64,000 nucleotides of DNA from Macrostomum hystrix (lineage: Eukaryota > Platyhelminthes > Macrostomidae): the NCBI GenBank assembly GCA_950097015.1, contig CATNEN010000038.1, forward strand, positions 32,326,501-32,390,500, written 5' to 3'. The notes beneath the pieces are model-generated. The model worked only from the letters and a program-made list of their open reading frames with translations, had not been told where the DNA came from and ran no database searches. Each line of letters opens with the position of its first letter. The stretch's first letter is position 1. This document shows, piece by piece, positions 22,325-33,604 of this stretch. Both the position numbers and the translations under genes were made by a program.

Positions 22325-24545
22325 TGTTTTATAATTTTATAGATTTCAAGATTCGGAAATGTCAGTTGTGGGTGATCAACTGACCCTCCTTTCAAGATTC
22401 GGAAATGTCAGTTGTGTGGGATCAACTGACCCTCCTTTCTAGATTCGGAAATGTCAGTTGTGGGGGATCAGCTGACCCTCCTTTCTAGATTCGAAAATAT
22501 CAGTTGTGTGGGATCAACTGACCATCCTTTCTAGATTCGGAAATGTCAGTTGTGGGGGATCAACTGACCCTCCTTTCAAGATTCGGAAATGTCAGTTGTG
22601 TGGGATCAACTGACCCTCCTTTCTAGATTCGGAAATGTCAGTTGTGTGGGATCAACTGACCATCCTTTCTAGATTCGGAAATGTCAGTTGTGTGGGATCA
22701 ACTGACCATCCTTTCTAGATTCGGAAATGTCAGTTGTGTGGGATCAACTGACCATCCTTTCTAGATTCGGAAATGTCAGTTGTGTGGGATCAACTGAACC
22801 TCCTTTCTAGATTCGGAAATGTCAGTTGTGGGGGATCAACTGACCCTCCTTTCAAGATTCGGAAATGTCAGTTGTGGGGGATCAGCTGAACCTCCTTTCT
22901 AGATTCGGAAATGTCAGTTGTGGGGGATCAACTGACCCTCCTTTCAAGATTCGGAAATGTCAGTTATGTGGGATCAACTGACCATCCTTTCAAGATTCGG
23001 AAATGTCAGTTGTGGGGGATCAACTGACCCTCCTTTCAAGATTCGGAAATGTCAGTTGTGTGGGATCAACTGACCCTCCTTTCAAGATTCGGAAATGTCA
23101 GTTGTGTGGGATCAACTGAACCTCCTTTCAAGATTCGGAAATGTCAGTTGTGTGGGATCAACTGAACCTCCTTTCTAGATTCGGAAATGTCAGTTGTGGG
23201 GGATCAACTGACCCTCCTTTCAAGATTCGGAAATGTCAGTTGTGGGGGATCAGCTGAACCTCCTTTCTAGATTCGGAAATGTCAGTTGTGTGGGATCAAC
23301 TGACCATCCTTTCTAGATTCGGAAATGTCAGTTGTGGGGGATCAACTGACCCTCCTTTCTAGATTCGGAAATGTCAGTTGTGGGGGATCAACTGACCCTC
23401 CTTTCAAGATTCGGAAATGTCAGTTGTGGGGGATCAGCTGAACCTCCTTTCTAGATTCGGAAATGTCAGTTGTGTGGGATCAACTGACCCTCCTTTCAAA
23501 ATTCCGAAAAGTCAGTTGTGTGGGATCAACTGACCCTCCTTTCAAGATTCGGAAATGTCAGTTGTGTGGGATCAACTGACCCTCCTTTCTAGATTCGGAA
23601 ATGTCAGTTGTGTGGGATCAACTGACCCTCCTTTCTAGATTCGGAAATGTCAGTTGTGTGGGATCAACTGACCCTCCTTTCAAGATTCGGAAATGTCAGT
23701 TGTGGGGGATCAGCTGAACCTCCTTTCTAGATTCGGAAATGTCAGTTGTGTGGCATCAACTGACCCTCCTTTCAAGATTCGGAAATGTCAGTTGTGTGGG
23801 ATCAACTGACCCTCCTTTCAAGATTCGGAAATGTCAGTTGTGTGGGATCAACTGACCCTCCTTTCTAGATTCGGAAATGTCAGTTGTGTGGGATCTACTG
23901 ACCCTCCTTTCTAGATTCGGAAATGTCAGTTGTGTGGGATCAACTGACCCTCCTTTCTAGATTCGGAAATGTCAGTTGTGTGGGATCAACTGACCATCCT
24001 TTCTAGATTCGGAAATGTCAGTTGTGTGGGATCAACTGACCCTCCTTTCTAGATTCGGAAATGTCAGTTGTGTGGGATCAACTGACCATCCTTTCTAGAT
24101 TCGGAAATGTCAGTTGTGTGGGATCAACTGACCGTCCTTTCTAGATTCGGAAATGTCAGTTGTGGGGGATCAACTGACCCTCCTTTCAAGATTCGGAAAT
24201 GTCAGTTGTGTGGGATCAACTGACCATCCTTTCAAGATTCGGAAATGTCAGTTGTGTGGGATCAACTGACCCACCTTTCTAGATTCGGAAATTTCAGTTG
24301 TGTGGGATCAACTGACCATCCTTTCTAGATTCGGAAATGTCAGTTGTGGGGGATCAACTGACCCTCCTTTCTAGATTCGGAAATGTCAGTTCTGGGGGAT
24401 CAACTGACCCTCCTTTCTAGATTCGGAAATGTCAGTTGTGTGGGATCAACTGACCCTCCTTTCTAGATTCGGAAATGTCAGTTCTGGGGGATCAACTGAC
24501 CCTCCTTTCTAGATTCGGAAATGTCTTTTTTGGGGGGTCAACTGA
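22325..24545 (+). repeat. 46-bp tandem hairpin array downstream of TSC2
   Basis: About 47 copies of a 46-bp unit begin roughly 190 bases after the TSC2 stop codon. Each unit holds GTCAGTTG, a spacer of 7-9 bases (TGTGGGAT or TGGGGGAT), then CAACTGAC, an 8-bp perfect inverted repeat. Common variants (CAGCTGAC) keep pairing as G-U in RNA. Unit copies are about 95% alike, so the array is young or homogenised. No coding potential is seen. Confidence 0.95.
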
Positions 24546-25064
24546 CCCCTTTTTGATCCTCCTTTTTTAGTTTCGGGGACTGTGAAAACCCGTCTGGTTC
24601 GCTTGAAGTGTAATCTAGTGCAAACACTTTACCACCAAGTGTGTTTCAGGCATTAATGTTTAGCCTGATTATAGACAATTTTGTTAAATGTATTTTCAGT
24701 TAACACACGCTTATGCTTATTTATATAGAGAATTCTGTGATTTGTTTTATTTTCATCCCATATTTTTGCATGGCTTTAGAAGGTTTGTTCCATTTTTTTT
24801 AATCAGAGGGATAATACATAGAGAGACAGAGAGTTAGCAACTGCTGAAATTTACTGATTTCCTTATACCATTTGATTTTTAAACTGCTTGCACTCTGCAT
24901 TAAACATTGCAATGTTTGAATAAGCTTTAATAAACATTGTGGCTTGCTGATGAGGGCTGCATTTTACATATATTCTTTAACGATATTGGCATTACAGTTC
25001 CTGAAATTTAGCCACTAAAGTTCGATTTTTAATAATTTGCATCGATTTCGACTTGTCGAAAATA
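24546..25064. other. AT-rich spacer without recognisable feature
   Basis: No gene or repeat family is seen between the 46-bp array and the 24-bp array. Confidence 0.5.
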
Positions 25065-26540
25065 CTGGGTCCAAGTACTGGGGTAGTTACGGGGGTAAGT
25101 ACTAGGGTAGTTATGGGGGTAAGTACTAGGGTAGTTACGGGGGTAAGTACTAGGGTAGTTATGGGGGTAAGTACTAGGGTAGTTACGGGGGTAAGTACTA
25201 GGGTAGTTACGGGGGTAAGTACTAGGGTAGTTATGGGGGTAAGTACTAGGGTAGTTATGGGGGTAAGTACTAGGGTAGTTATGGGGGTAAGTACTAGGGT
25301 AGTTATGGGGGTAAGTACTGGGGTAGTTATGGGGATAAGTACTAGGGTAGTTATGGGGGTAAGTACTAGGGTAGTTATGGGGATAAGTACTAGGGTAGTT
25401 ATGGGGATAAGTACTGGGGTAGTTATGGGGGTAAGTACTAGGGTAGTTATGGGGGTAAGTAATAGGGTAGTTATGGGGGTAAGTACTAGGGTAGTTACGG
25501 GGGTAAGTACTAGGGTAGTTATGGGGGTAAGTACTAGGGTAGTTATGGGGGTAAGTACTAGGGTAGTTATGGGGATAAGTACTAGGGTAGTTATGGGGAT
25601 AAGTACTAGGGTAGTTATGGGGATAAGTACTAGGGTAGTTACGGGGGTAAGTAATAGGGTAGTTATGGGGATAAGTACTAGGGTAGTTACGGGGGTAAGT
25701 AATAGGGTAGTTATGGGGGTAAGTGCTAGGGTAGTTACGGGGGGTAAGTACTAGGGTAGTTATGGGGGTAAGTACTAGGGTAGTTACGGGGGTAAGTACT
25801 AGGGTAGTTATGGGGGTAAGTACTAGGGTAGTTATGGGGGTAAGTACTAGGGTAGTTATGGGGATAAGTACTAGGGTAGTTATGGGGATAAGTACTAGGG
25901 TAGTTATGGGGATAAGTACTAGGGTAGTTACGGGGGTAAGTAATAGGGTAGTTATGGGGGTAAGTGCTAGGGTAGTTACGGGGGGTAAGTACTAGGGTAG
26001 TTATGGGGGTAAGTACTAGGGTAGTTATGGGGGTAAGTACTAGGGTAGTTACGGGGGTAAGTACTAGGGTAGTTATGGGGGTAAGTACTAGGGTAGTTAT
26101 GGGGGTAAGTACTAGGGTAGTTATGGGGGTAAGTACTAGGGTAGTTATGGGGATAAGTACTAGGGTAGTTACGGGGGTAAGTAATAGGGTAGTTATGGGG
26201 GTAAGTGCTAGGGTAGTTATGGGGTTAAGTACTAGGGTAGTTATGGGGATAAGTACTAGGGTAGTTACGGGGGGTAAGTACTAGGGTAGTTACGGGGGTA
26301 AGTAAGTACTAGGGTAGTTATGGGGATAAGTACTGGGGTAGTTATGGGGATAAGTACTAGGGTAGTTATGGGGGTAAGTACTAGGGTAGTTATGGGGATA
26401 AGTACTAGGGTAGTTATGGGGATAAGTACTGGGGTAGTTACGGGGGTAAGTACTAGGGTAGTTATGGGGGTAAGTACTAGGGTAGTTATGGGGATAAGTA
26501 CTAGGGTAGTTATGGGGATAAGTACTAGGGTAGTTACGAG
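25065..26540 (+). repeat. 24-bp minisatellite, intergenic
   Basis: About 61 copies of a 24-bp unit, GTACTAGGGTAGTTATGGGG plus GTAA, with ACG/ATG and ATAAG/GTAAG variants. A 1-bp slip (GGGGGG) shifts phase near 25741, 25981 and 26271. The array resumes after the SINE at 26889-26930. The 8-residue frames (VSTRVVMG; NYPSTYPH on minus) are repeat artefacts. Confidence 0.95.
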
Positions 26541-26888
26541 GGGTCGGTGGCAAAGCGGTTAAAGCGTTTGCCTCTCGCACCACGGTCCCTAAGTTCGATT
26601 CCACGGCGAGGCCACATTTATTTGGGGCGCAGCCGCGGAGAGAAGGCTTGGGGCTTGTCGTGTAATTTACCTCCAAGGCACAGTGAGAGTGTTCACTGCC
26701 TGACGATGAGAAAGTCAGGGCAGATGTACACACCTGTGTGAGCGTGTGCCTGCGTAAAGTATCTGTGTGCGTGTGTGCTCAGGAGTCAGCGAAATGGGCA
26801 GAATTGCCTCCTCGCTGGCTGCGGGTCTATAGTGTCACCAAATGATGTGCCATTGCCCGCAGCCCGTCCTGCAATTATTATATTATTA
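26541..26888 (+). mobile_element. SINE family A, full length, plus orientation
   Basis: Head GGGTCGGTGGCAAAGCGG (A-box-like), B box AAGTTCGATTCC at about 26592, shared body, and an ATTATTATATTATTA tail. It interrupts the 24-bp array: GGGTAGTTACG flanks it on both sides, though the array itself could supply that match. Confidence 0.85.
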
Positions 26889-26930
26889 GGGTAGTTACGG
26901 GGGTAAGTACTAGAGTAGTTACCAGGGTAA

Positions 26931-27895
26931 GTACTGGGTGTAGTTGCTAAGGTAACTTATTTGGTAGGTTCTGAGTTTAGTACTGAGGTGGCTATCAAAG
27001 GTACTGTGGTAGCTGCTTTGTTTTTTTATTACTGTATGTAGTTGCTATTGAGGGTATTGGGGAATAGTTGCTGAGATAAGTAGTCCTCAAAAAAATTAGC
27101 TGACTTCTAGAAGTCGGAATGTTATTAAATACGCCAGTCTGTTTTTGACACTTTGAATGGTCGATACGGTGTTTCTTAGAAACACTGTATCTTCGCCGCG
27201 ATTCTCTGAAAATCTTCAACACTCAGCCGGCGCGTTGTTCAACAGCCGCACGCTCACACTTCCCTGCTCCGCCGGCGCCGGCCGCGCATCGTCTACCTTG
27301 ACCGCCACCGCCGCCTCCGTAGCCACAGTCGCCAGCCAGGTATGGACAGGGTGAAATGAGCCTTTGTGCCCACTGCTGTCTGCTTTGTAGATCTCAACAT
27401 CGTCGATGTCTTGTCGCCAGTCACAAACCGCGAACACTTGCTTATGTACGAGCTAGAAGCTTTATCTGTTTCATCATTCGGTCAAATTTTGTCAAGACTT
27501 ACTAGCTCGTAGTTCTGTCACGACCGACTCGTAGTTTCTAAGGCTCCTAATACCTCAATTGCTTTATTTAAATATATAGATTATAAAGAAAACATAAAGT
27601 TACTAGTAATAAGCTGAGATCAATCTTTGATATTTCAAATTGACAGTATACTCAGCATAACGTAGTGATTTACTGTATAAATAGTAAAACAATAACTAAA
27701 TCTGGAATATATATAAATCTTTGTTTTAGAAATCCTAATTTACAAGAGAAAGACAGTTGCCACAAAATAACTTATACTTTTTAAAAATCTAGATTCATGT
27801 TTTTATAAGCAGTATACTGACTTGAGTATGGTGGCGACTATTTAAAAATTAGTAAAACTGTGTCGCATCAAAACCATGCGAAGTGCACATCAAAT
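26931..27895. other. Intergenic segment with a GC-rich exon-like island (27157-27345)
   Basis: From 27157 a plus-strand frame starts ATG and continues for 63 codons to CAG|GTATGG, a good splice donor at 27342. From 27220 it has the GC-rich base use of real exons here. The predicted peptide (LTLPCSAGAGRASSTLTAT) is not recognised and no acceptor-side partner exon was found. It may be an orphan first exon or a pseudogene piece. The rest (27360-27895) is AT-rich with nothing visible. Confidence 0.3.
27563..27568 (-). promoter_or_regulatory. Candidate polyadenylation signal of the NHL gene
   Basis: AATAAA on the minus strand, about 330 bases downstream of the NHL-protein stop codon. It is the clearest candidate in that flank but is not proven. 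Confidence 0.35.
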
Positions 27896-27897
27896 TA

Positions 27898-29559
27898 TCA
27901 ATCAATATTCCATATCATCAGTCGCATATTAATGTAATCTGCCACAATTAGCTGTTCTATAGCACTGCCCGTTGTCGCAGCCAGACCCCATGGACGATTG
28001 AAGCTGGCGTCAGTGTTGCCGCTTTGACCCGGCGTGCCCAGAGTTCGCAGCAGCGACCCGTCGTCAGCGGACAAGACTTGCACCGAATGACTATTGACGT
28101 CGCTAACGAATAGTCTGGTTCTACGATCAATGGCCAGACCTTTGGGCCAAGCAAACTGGCTCAGACCAAACTGCTCTGTTGGCTGATGGACAATCAACTG
28201 CCGAGAATCAATGCTCACTCTGTGCACCTGCTTGTGCTCCAGATCTGTCACAAGGATACAGTGTTGATGAATCGCCACACTGCCTAGATCAGCATCGGGA
28301 ATCTGATCAATTGTGATGACCATCTCTAGCTGGTCTGTAGCCTTGCTAAACACAGCAATCCTGTTTCCACTGGTTATCAACAAGGAAAGTGAGTTACCGC
28401 CGATTCCTCTGATGTCGTTAAAGCCATCAAATTGGGGCCGAATTTCTCTTAATTGTCGACCGCTCAAATCTGTTATTTTGACCGCTTCTTCTTGAGCAAT
28501 GTACAGCAGCTGGCGGTGGCAGTGAAGACCGCATACGCCTCTGTTAATATCAAGATCGCTGCGACACTGCAGCCTGTGTGTGCCGTCAACAGAAAGCACT
28601 AGAAGGTAGGCAGCGCCGGTAACTCTTGCATAGATGCAGGGCTCGGGCAGGTCTAGGCTGTTGCTATCAGACGAGTCAGCGGGCACTACGCAGCGCGAAT
28701 GGTCGGCAAGAAATCCCCTGGTATCGGAGCATACAGTCAGCCAATCCACGCGACAATCCAACTGCACTTGGTGACTGAATGTGATCGGATCTAGAACTGA
28801 GTCACTAGCCGTATTCGAAGCGTCGCTGACATTCGGCATTGTACCGATTGCAGCATCCGTCAACAATGGACTAACAGTCAAGCCGATGCTTTCCACTTGC
28901 GGCCCGGCAGTCACGAATGCGTCGCGGGCATCGGGCATGGCGGACACCGCGGCGTCCGTTGTGCTCACGCCAGCCGCCGCACTATCAACCAGTTGTTCCA
29001 GTTGGCTCAGTCGCAGCAGCTGCCACTGGGCGCCATCGTTTTCTAATCGCAGGCTTTGCGCCACCTCTAGGTCTGCCCGCAGATCGGGAATGGACAACTG
29101 CATGGACATGGCCAGCCTGACTATCTCGCCGATATCGCCAGCAGACTCTGCGGCTTTCATCTCATCTGAGTAGCAGTTGGCGTCGTCAATACCGGCCTGA
29201 CACAAACGGGCCGCTCTCAGATACTGATCAATCTGCATCTTCACCCGGGCATAGAAGCCATCTAGATGTTGCTGCATTGACAAGCACCTGGCTTCAATAG
29301 TTTTGAGACCATCAGAGACCTGCAGCTCTTTAGATATGGTATGAGTACCCGGAGCAGCCTTGCCAACACCGTTCTCAAGCAATTCGCGAAGCTCCTCGGC
29401 AACCTCATTCTTCAGACTATGAACTGCCGCTATATCATAGCCCAGGTGCTCCTGGCACAGGTGAGTGCGTGAGAATGGACCAACCCCGACTGCAGCTACA
29501 GAGCAGATGACGCACAATGGCTCATCCGACTGGTCAGATCTGGATGATTTCTCGCTCAT
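27898..29559 (-). CDS. Single-exon NHL-repeat / TRIM-like protein
   Basis: A 553-residue intronless frame. The N-terminus has a Cys/His cluster (LCVICS at ~15-20 and HLCQEH at ~33-38) resembling a reduced B-box. A helical segment follows (residues ~45-200), rich in Leu/Glu and probably coiled coil. The C-terminal half (from ~270) carries beta-propeller-type repeats, with NHL signatures such as FAWPKGLAIDRRTRLFVSD and FNRPWGLAAT...LIVADYINMRL. The layout resembles lophotrochozoan TRIM2/3/TRIM71-like relatives that have lost a canonical RING. No RING is visible, so ligase activity should not be assumed. The start is the first ATG of the frame, 24 bases downstream of a TTGCAG that could be a cis or trans splice acceptor. 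The orthologue is not identified, hence no symbol. Confidence 0.8.
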   Translation of the reverse strand: MSEKSSRSDQSDEPLCVICSVAAVGVGPFSRTHLCQEHLGYDIAAVHSLKNEVAEELRELLENGVGKAAPGTHTISKELQVSDGLKTIEARCLSMQQHLDGFYARVKMQIDQYLRAARLCQAGIDDANCYSDEMKAAESAGDIGEIVRLAMSMQLSIPDLRADLEVAQSLRLENDGAQWQLLRLSQLEQLVDSAAAGVSTTDAAVSAMPDARDAFVTAGPQVESIGLTVSPLLTDAAIGTMPNVSDASNTASDSVLDPITFSHQVQLDCRVDWLTVCSDTRGFLADHSRCVVPADSSDSNSLDLPEPCIYARVTGAAYLLVLSVDGTHRLQCRSDLDINRGVCGLHCHRQLLYIAQEEAVKITDLSGRQLREIRPQFDGFNDIRGIGGNSLSLLITSGNRIAVFSKATDQLEMVITIDQIPDADLGSVAIHQHCILVTDLEHKQVHRVSIDSRQLIVHQPTEQFGLSQFAWPKGLAIDRRTRLFVSDVNSHSVQVLSADDGSLLRTLGTPGQSGNTDASFNRPWGLAATTGSAIEQLIVADYINMRLMIWNID

Positions 29560-30330
29560 ATTGTGTTGGATTATTTTCTTTCTGCAAGCGCAAACAAATT
29601 TCTACCTTTTTATTGAGTTATTTAAGTGTTACGTAACATTCTCTACTAGGCTAAAATGATTCTTCAGTTGACTGAGAGGAATGTCTGTCCGTGGCTACTC
29701 ACTATAGTCCACGGACTGAACAGAGCCTTTGGAAGCCATCTATTTAAATTTATTTTCTAAACTGATTAAAATGAAAGGAAAGATTTATTACTGCATATAG
29801 GGTTTCGTATATACGCTCTTAATTTATATGGACACGCAAATAAACATACAACAATATCATTTATTGCCACCTGAATGCCTTATTCAGACCAGGTTTATAT
29901 TTTAGATAGTTGAAGTTAAGCTTTAATAACACATGTAAACAAATGCTTTGGAAATAGTAAGAGTACACAGGGGGGTAAGTTTGCAACAGTAGCATGCTAT
30001 ATTTTACACAACACGGACCCATAAAAACTGTAGCAGTGATTAGGGGCATATTTTATTACAATCAAATTTTTGTTTTCCGAACAGCCCCAATATTCGACAG
30101 AGAAATACTAAGAATCTCTTTGAAACAAGCAAAATTGTAGATTTCTAACTGGAAGGTCAGGGGTTCGAATTTTAGCCACAAGGAACTCCTTGAGTAAGAT
30201 AATTTATTAACTCCCTGGTGCTTAAGTTCACCTCGCTGTAGAATGGCTGCCAGTCCACGGACTAAACACCTGTTTACACCTGAAACTAATCATATTACTG
30301 TCAGTAGAGCACTATTAGTTTAGATGAATT
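29560..30330. other. Spacer between NHL gene and PHF12, with SINE B fragments
   Basis: Two degraded plus-strand SINE B pieces are visible. One is around 29695-29735 (AGTCCACGGACTGAACAG). The other is 30130-30275 (GGTCAGGGGTTCGAATTTTA through GTCCACGGACTAAACACCTG). A minus-strand AATAAA at 30203-30208 is a candidate PHF12 poly(A) signal. The rest is AT-rich with nothing visible. Confidence 0.5.
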
Positions 30331-32740
30331 TCAAACCAACGGCAGGACGAACAGCATGGAGAAGCAGCCCAAGCTGATTCGAGAGCCGTGCCGCAGGACA
30401 GCGCCACCTTCCCAGCCAGCCGGCGGAGCTGACGGTTCCACGCGGCAGCGACAACGAAGCATGCGACGCTGACGACGCTGCCTACTAGAAGCATCGTCAT
30501 CCATGGAGTCGTCAGCGCTGGCGTCGGGTTTACTACCATCCTCGTCAGATGCGTCCGCTAAAAAGCTGTCCACAGTCTGCACTAAATTAGATAGGGTCGG
30601 CTGGCGACTAGACCGACTGGCGTCGGCCTCAAGGCCATAGACAGCTCCGTCCACCACGGTGCCGTGTCGACTGTAGTTCAAAAGTTCAAAGGTGAACGCA
30701 GCGGAATTGTCCTCCGCCGAGTTACCAGCAGGTCCAGCTAATATAACAGCGTGCTCCTCCGGATCAATAAGGGAACAATCGGCTCCCCATAGCCTAGCTA
30801 GCGGCACAGTGTTGCTAAGCAACAGGCCGATGCTAGCAACGCGGCTAGTTAGACGAAATACAGCCGAGCCGCTGGTGCCAGTGGTGGAATCGGACAGTTT
30901 GTTAGCCGACGACTCGTACCGAACAAGATAAGCCAGGCAAGGCGGCTGCGACGGAGTTGAAGGAATGGAAGCAGCGCTCTGTTTGCCACTCAGCTGCTCC
31001 AGAGCCGCAGCGGCGCAGCGTTCCAGCTCGCTGCGACCATCCCTGATGCCGCCGCCTGGAACAACCGACGACTTCGATTTCTGCTTAGTTAGAGCTGCTG
31101 GCCAACGCGGCGGACTGGGCGGAGGCACCGGTTCGCGATAGGCGGCCCTGATGGCGGCTGGAATGGAGGCCGGCGGGACGGCGGCGGCTGCTGTTGAGCC
31201 GCGGATCAGCACACGGCGCCATAGGCGCCGCTTGGAGATGAAATTGCGCAATACCTGAGACAGTGTGTATGGGAGTTGCATGGGATGGTTTAAGACGGTT
31301 ATGGATTAAGGCGAGTAAGAGAATGGAAGGAAGGCAGACAGACACCAAGAACAGATCAAAGACACACAGATATAAAAAATGACAAGCAGACAGACTAACA
31401 AGACAAACAGACAGAACAACAGGAGAGACAGAAAGACAGACCAACAGGACAGACAGGCCAGTAGGACAGTGAGACCATCAGGACAGACAGGCCAGCAGGA
31501 CAGTCAGACCAACAGGACAGACCAACAGGACAGAGACACAGACAGACAGACCAACAGGACAGATAGGCCAGCAGGACAGAGAGACAGACAGAAAGACAGA
31601 GACAGACCAACAAGACTGACAGTCAGTCAGACAGAATTGTTGATTAAATACGCGACTGAGTCTACTGAGCCGGACCCAAAACAAGGACCATAGAGTAACT
31701 CGTTAAAAACTCACCTCCTGCTGTGACACAGGCGTTCTAGCGAATCGATTCCACAGTCTGGCTCGTTCGGACAGTCGGGCACTGCGAAGCATGCACTTGT
31801 CAATGAGGTGCTCAGGATGCGCCGGGCACATCCACAATTCGCTCCGAGCCGGAGCCACAGTCAGTGGCGGATCTAAACAGTCCAGGTGATAGCACAGGGA
31901 GCAATAGTCGCATGGCAACAGTGGCGCCTTGCGGCAATTGTCGCCGCAAGCGAAGCACCGTCTAACAGGTTGTGGCACAAAAGCGCCCAGCTCCAGATCG
32001 ATGGTTCGCGCGGCGCCGCCGGCGTTGCAGCTGCGTTCGGCGGCGCCGGGAATGGGCTGGCCGGAGACAGCGGCCCGGCACGAGCTTGGCGGACCGAATT
32101 CGCGAGGATTCAATGCTTGAACAACCGTGGCTAGAGACAATAGGCAGCTGCCGGGGCTAATGACGCCTGTGTCACTAGTACCCGGCTCGGCATTGGTGTC
32201 GGAGTCGCCAGCTGTTAACAGCCGAAGTGAGCACTCGTGGCAGAACCTGCGGGACATGGGTAGCTTATATAAATGTCAAAGACTTCTGGATAATTGATGA
32301 AGAAAATATAATGGGTGGGGTCTCTTCAGCTCAAAAATTGTTTAAAGAAAATCCTGCTCAATGATCTGTTAGCTCGAATCCAGTTTGATTTACCAATCAT
32401 GAGTAGGCGCAGCTTCCTTCTCCAGTGGCGGATTGAGGCACTCCGGGTGAAAGCTAGCCGGGCAACGGTCGCAACACAGCAGGTCGCCATCCGCGCCACA
32501 ACTGTCGCACTCCAGATGATTGACAGCTCGGGGAGCTTTCCAATCGCCAGAATAATAGCGATGATGCTGTGCCAGCAGCTGTTGCTGATGATGATGCTGC
32601 TGCTGGTGATTCTGATGATAGGTAGTGTTAACATGCTCCACAATGGGGCTAAGTTCATCTTTACCAGCACCTGGAGCAGCCACCAGGCGCTGAATCTCAT
32701 GCATCAGGCTGCCCGAGGGGCTTGGATGAGGTACAAACTC
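30331..32740 (-). CDS. PHF12: PHD finger protein 12 (Pf1), exons 32740-32394, 32246-31715, 31254-30331
   Basis: PHF12 is a chromatin adaptor of Sin3/HDAC co-repressor complexes. The first visible exon has LMHEIQRLVA, like the human LMxxIQ segment, then the first PHD finger: CDSCGADGDLLCCDRC, FHPEC, finished across the intron as W|FCHEC. A TG|G split codon restores the tryptophan. The second exon holds PHD2 (CFACGDNC, CDYC, YHLDC, WMCPAH) followed by the PHF12-specific LSERARLWNRF. The last exon ends in the FHA-like region (FELLNYSRHGTVVDG and GWEGGAVLRHGSRISLGC). Visible length is 600 codons, shorter than the ~1,000 of vertebrates, because the central linker is reduced. The first exon starts in frame after TTTCAG. 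Translation could start at its internal ATG (MHEIQ), implying a trans-spliced 5' end, or in an unseen upstream exon. Confidence 0.88.
31370..31640 (+). repeat. GACAGACCAACAG-type simple repeat in PHF12 intron
   Basis: Irregular purine-rich array of ACAGAC, CCAACAGGACAGAC and CCAGCAGGACAG units filling much of the intron between 31255 and 31714. Confidence 0.85.
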
Positions 32741-33248
32741 CTGAAATTAATCATAATTAAATAAGCCATTTGGTTAAAAAATGAATAATACTTACAGAAC
32801 ATACAGTTGGAGAAGTCCAAATGAAGATTTAGCAAAGATAAGCAAAGAATGAGTGTAATAAATGCTACCTAGGAATTCATCCAGGCTTCATCCATGAAAA
32901 TAAGTTGAGAAAAATGTTATCATCTAATGTTAAATAAAACTATGCTTAGACTTCATTAGCTCAATTCAAGAATAGAAATAGTCACATACAAGCACAAGGC
33001 AAAGCAAAGTAAGTTACAAAAATCAACTGACCAAATGAGAAAAAATGAAAGGGGAACCAAGAGACAAAGAGGAAAAGAAGAGAACACAGAGAAGAGAGAG
33101 AAAAACAGAAAGAGAAGAAAGAAAAGAAGGAGAGAAAAGAAGAGAAGAAAGCAGAGAAGAGAAGCTTGTGAAAAATTGGATATAACAAATGTGCTTTCAG
33201 TTTCAGATGCACTTCAGAAATCAAAGTTGTAGATGTTACAAAAAACTG
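32741..33248. other. Upstream flank of PHF12
   Basis: AT-rich with a purine-rich AGAGAAG stretch at 33035-33170. No clear exon, promoter motif or RNA gene was found, and a first PHF12 exon was not recognised. Confidence 0.4.
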
Positions 33249-33258
33249 GCAGATTATG

Positions 33259-33595
33259 ATGTTAGCAACATTTTACCTCGTGGTAAAAACCCCTAACTTT
33301 ACCACATTGTAATGACACTGCAGTGAAGTTAGCGGTTTTTACTGCACTGTTTATAGCATGTTAAAAAACTGCACTGTTTAACAAACCTTATTTCAGGCTT
33401 GGATTATAGGGAATTTACCACACTGTTTAAAGAACCTCATTTTAGGCTTGGACTAGGCCTCTATGCAGTGGACCATGCGGAATTTACCACACTGTTTAAA
33501 AACTATATAGTCTAAGCCTGAAATAAGGCTTCTTAAACAGTGCCACTTTTTAACATGTTATAGGCCTAAACAGTGTTGTAAAATGTCGCTAATGT
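33259..33595. mobile_element. 337-bp MITE with 9-bp target-site duplication
   Basis: The termini are inverted: left ATGTTAGCAACATTTTAC, right (complement) ACATTAGCGACATTTTAC. The nine bases CAGATTATG flank both ends (33250-33258 and 33596-33604). A second, longer internal inverted repeat pairs about 33355-33410 with 33500-33560 (CATGTTAAAAA...GCACTGTTTAA and CCTTATTTCAGGCTT). There is no coding capacity. The 9-bp duplication is typical of Mutator-like elements. Confidence 0.8.
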
Positions 33596-33604
33596 CAGAT
33601 TATG

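Noticed and set aside
25053-26733. Frames VSTRVVMG (plus) and NYPSTYPH (minus)
   Set aside because: 24-bp minisatellite; frame breaks follow 1-bp slips; no flanking unique coding sequence.
31379-31693. Frames in the ACAGAC-rich PHF12 intron
   Set aside because: Simple-sequence composition, both strands open, no homology.
33035-33232. Basic KRRKKRRREKK-like frame
   Set aside because: Purine-rich low-complexity DNA; no conserved domain or splice context.
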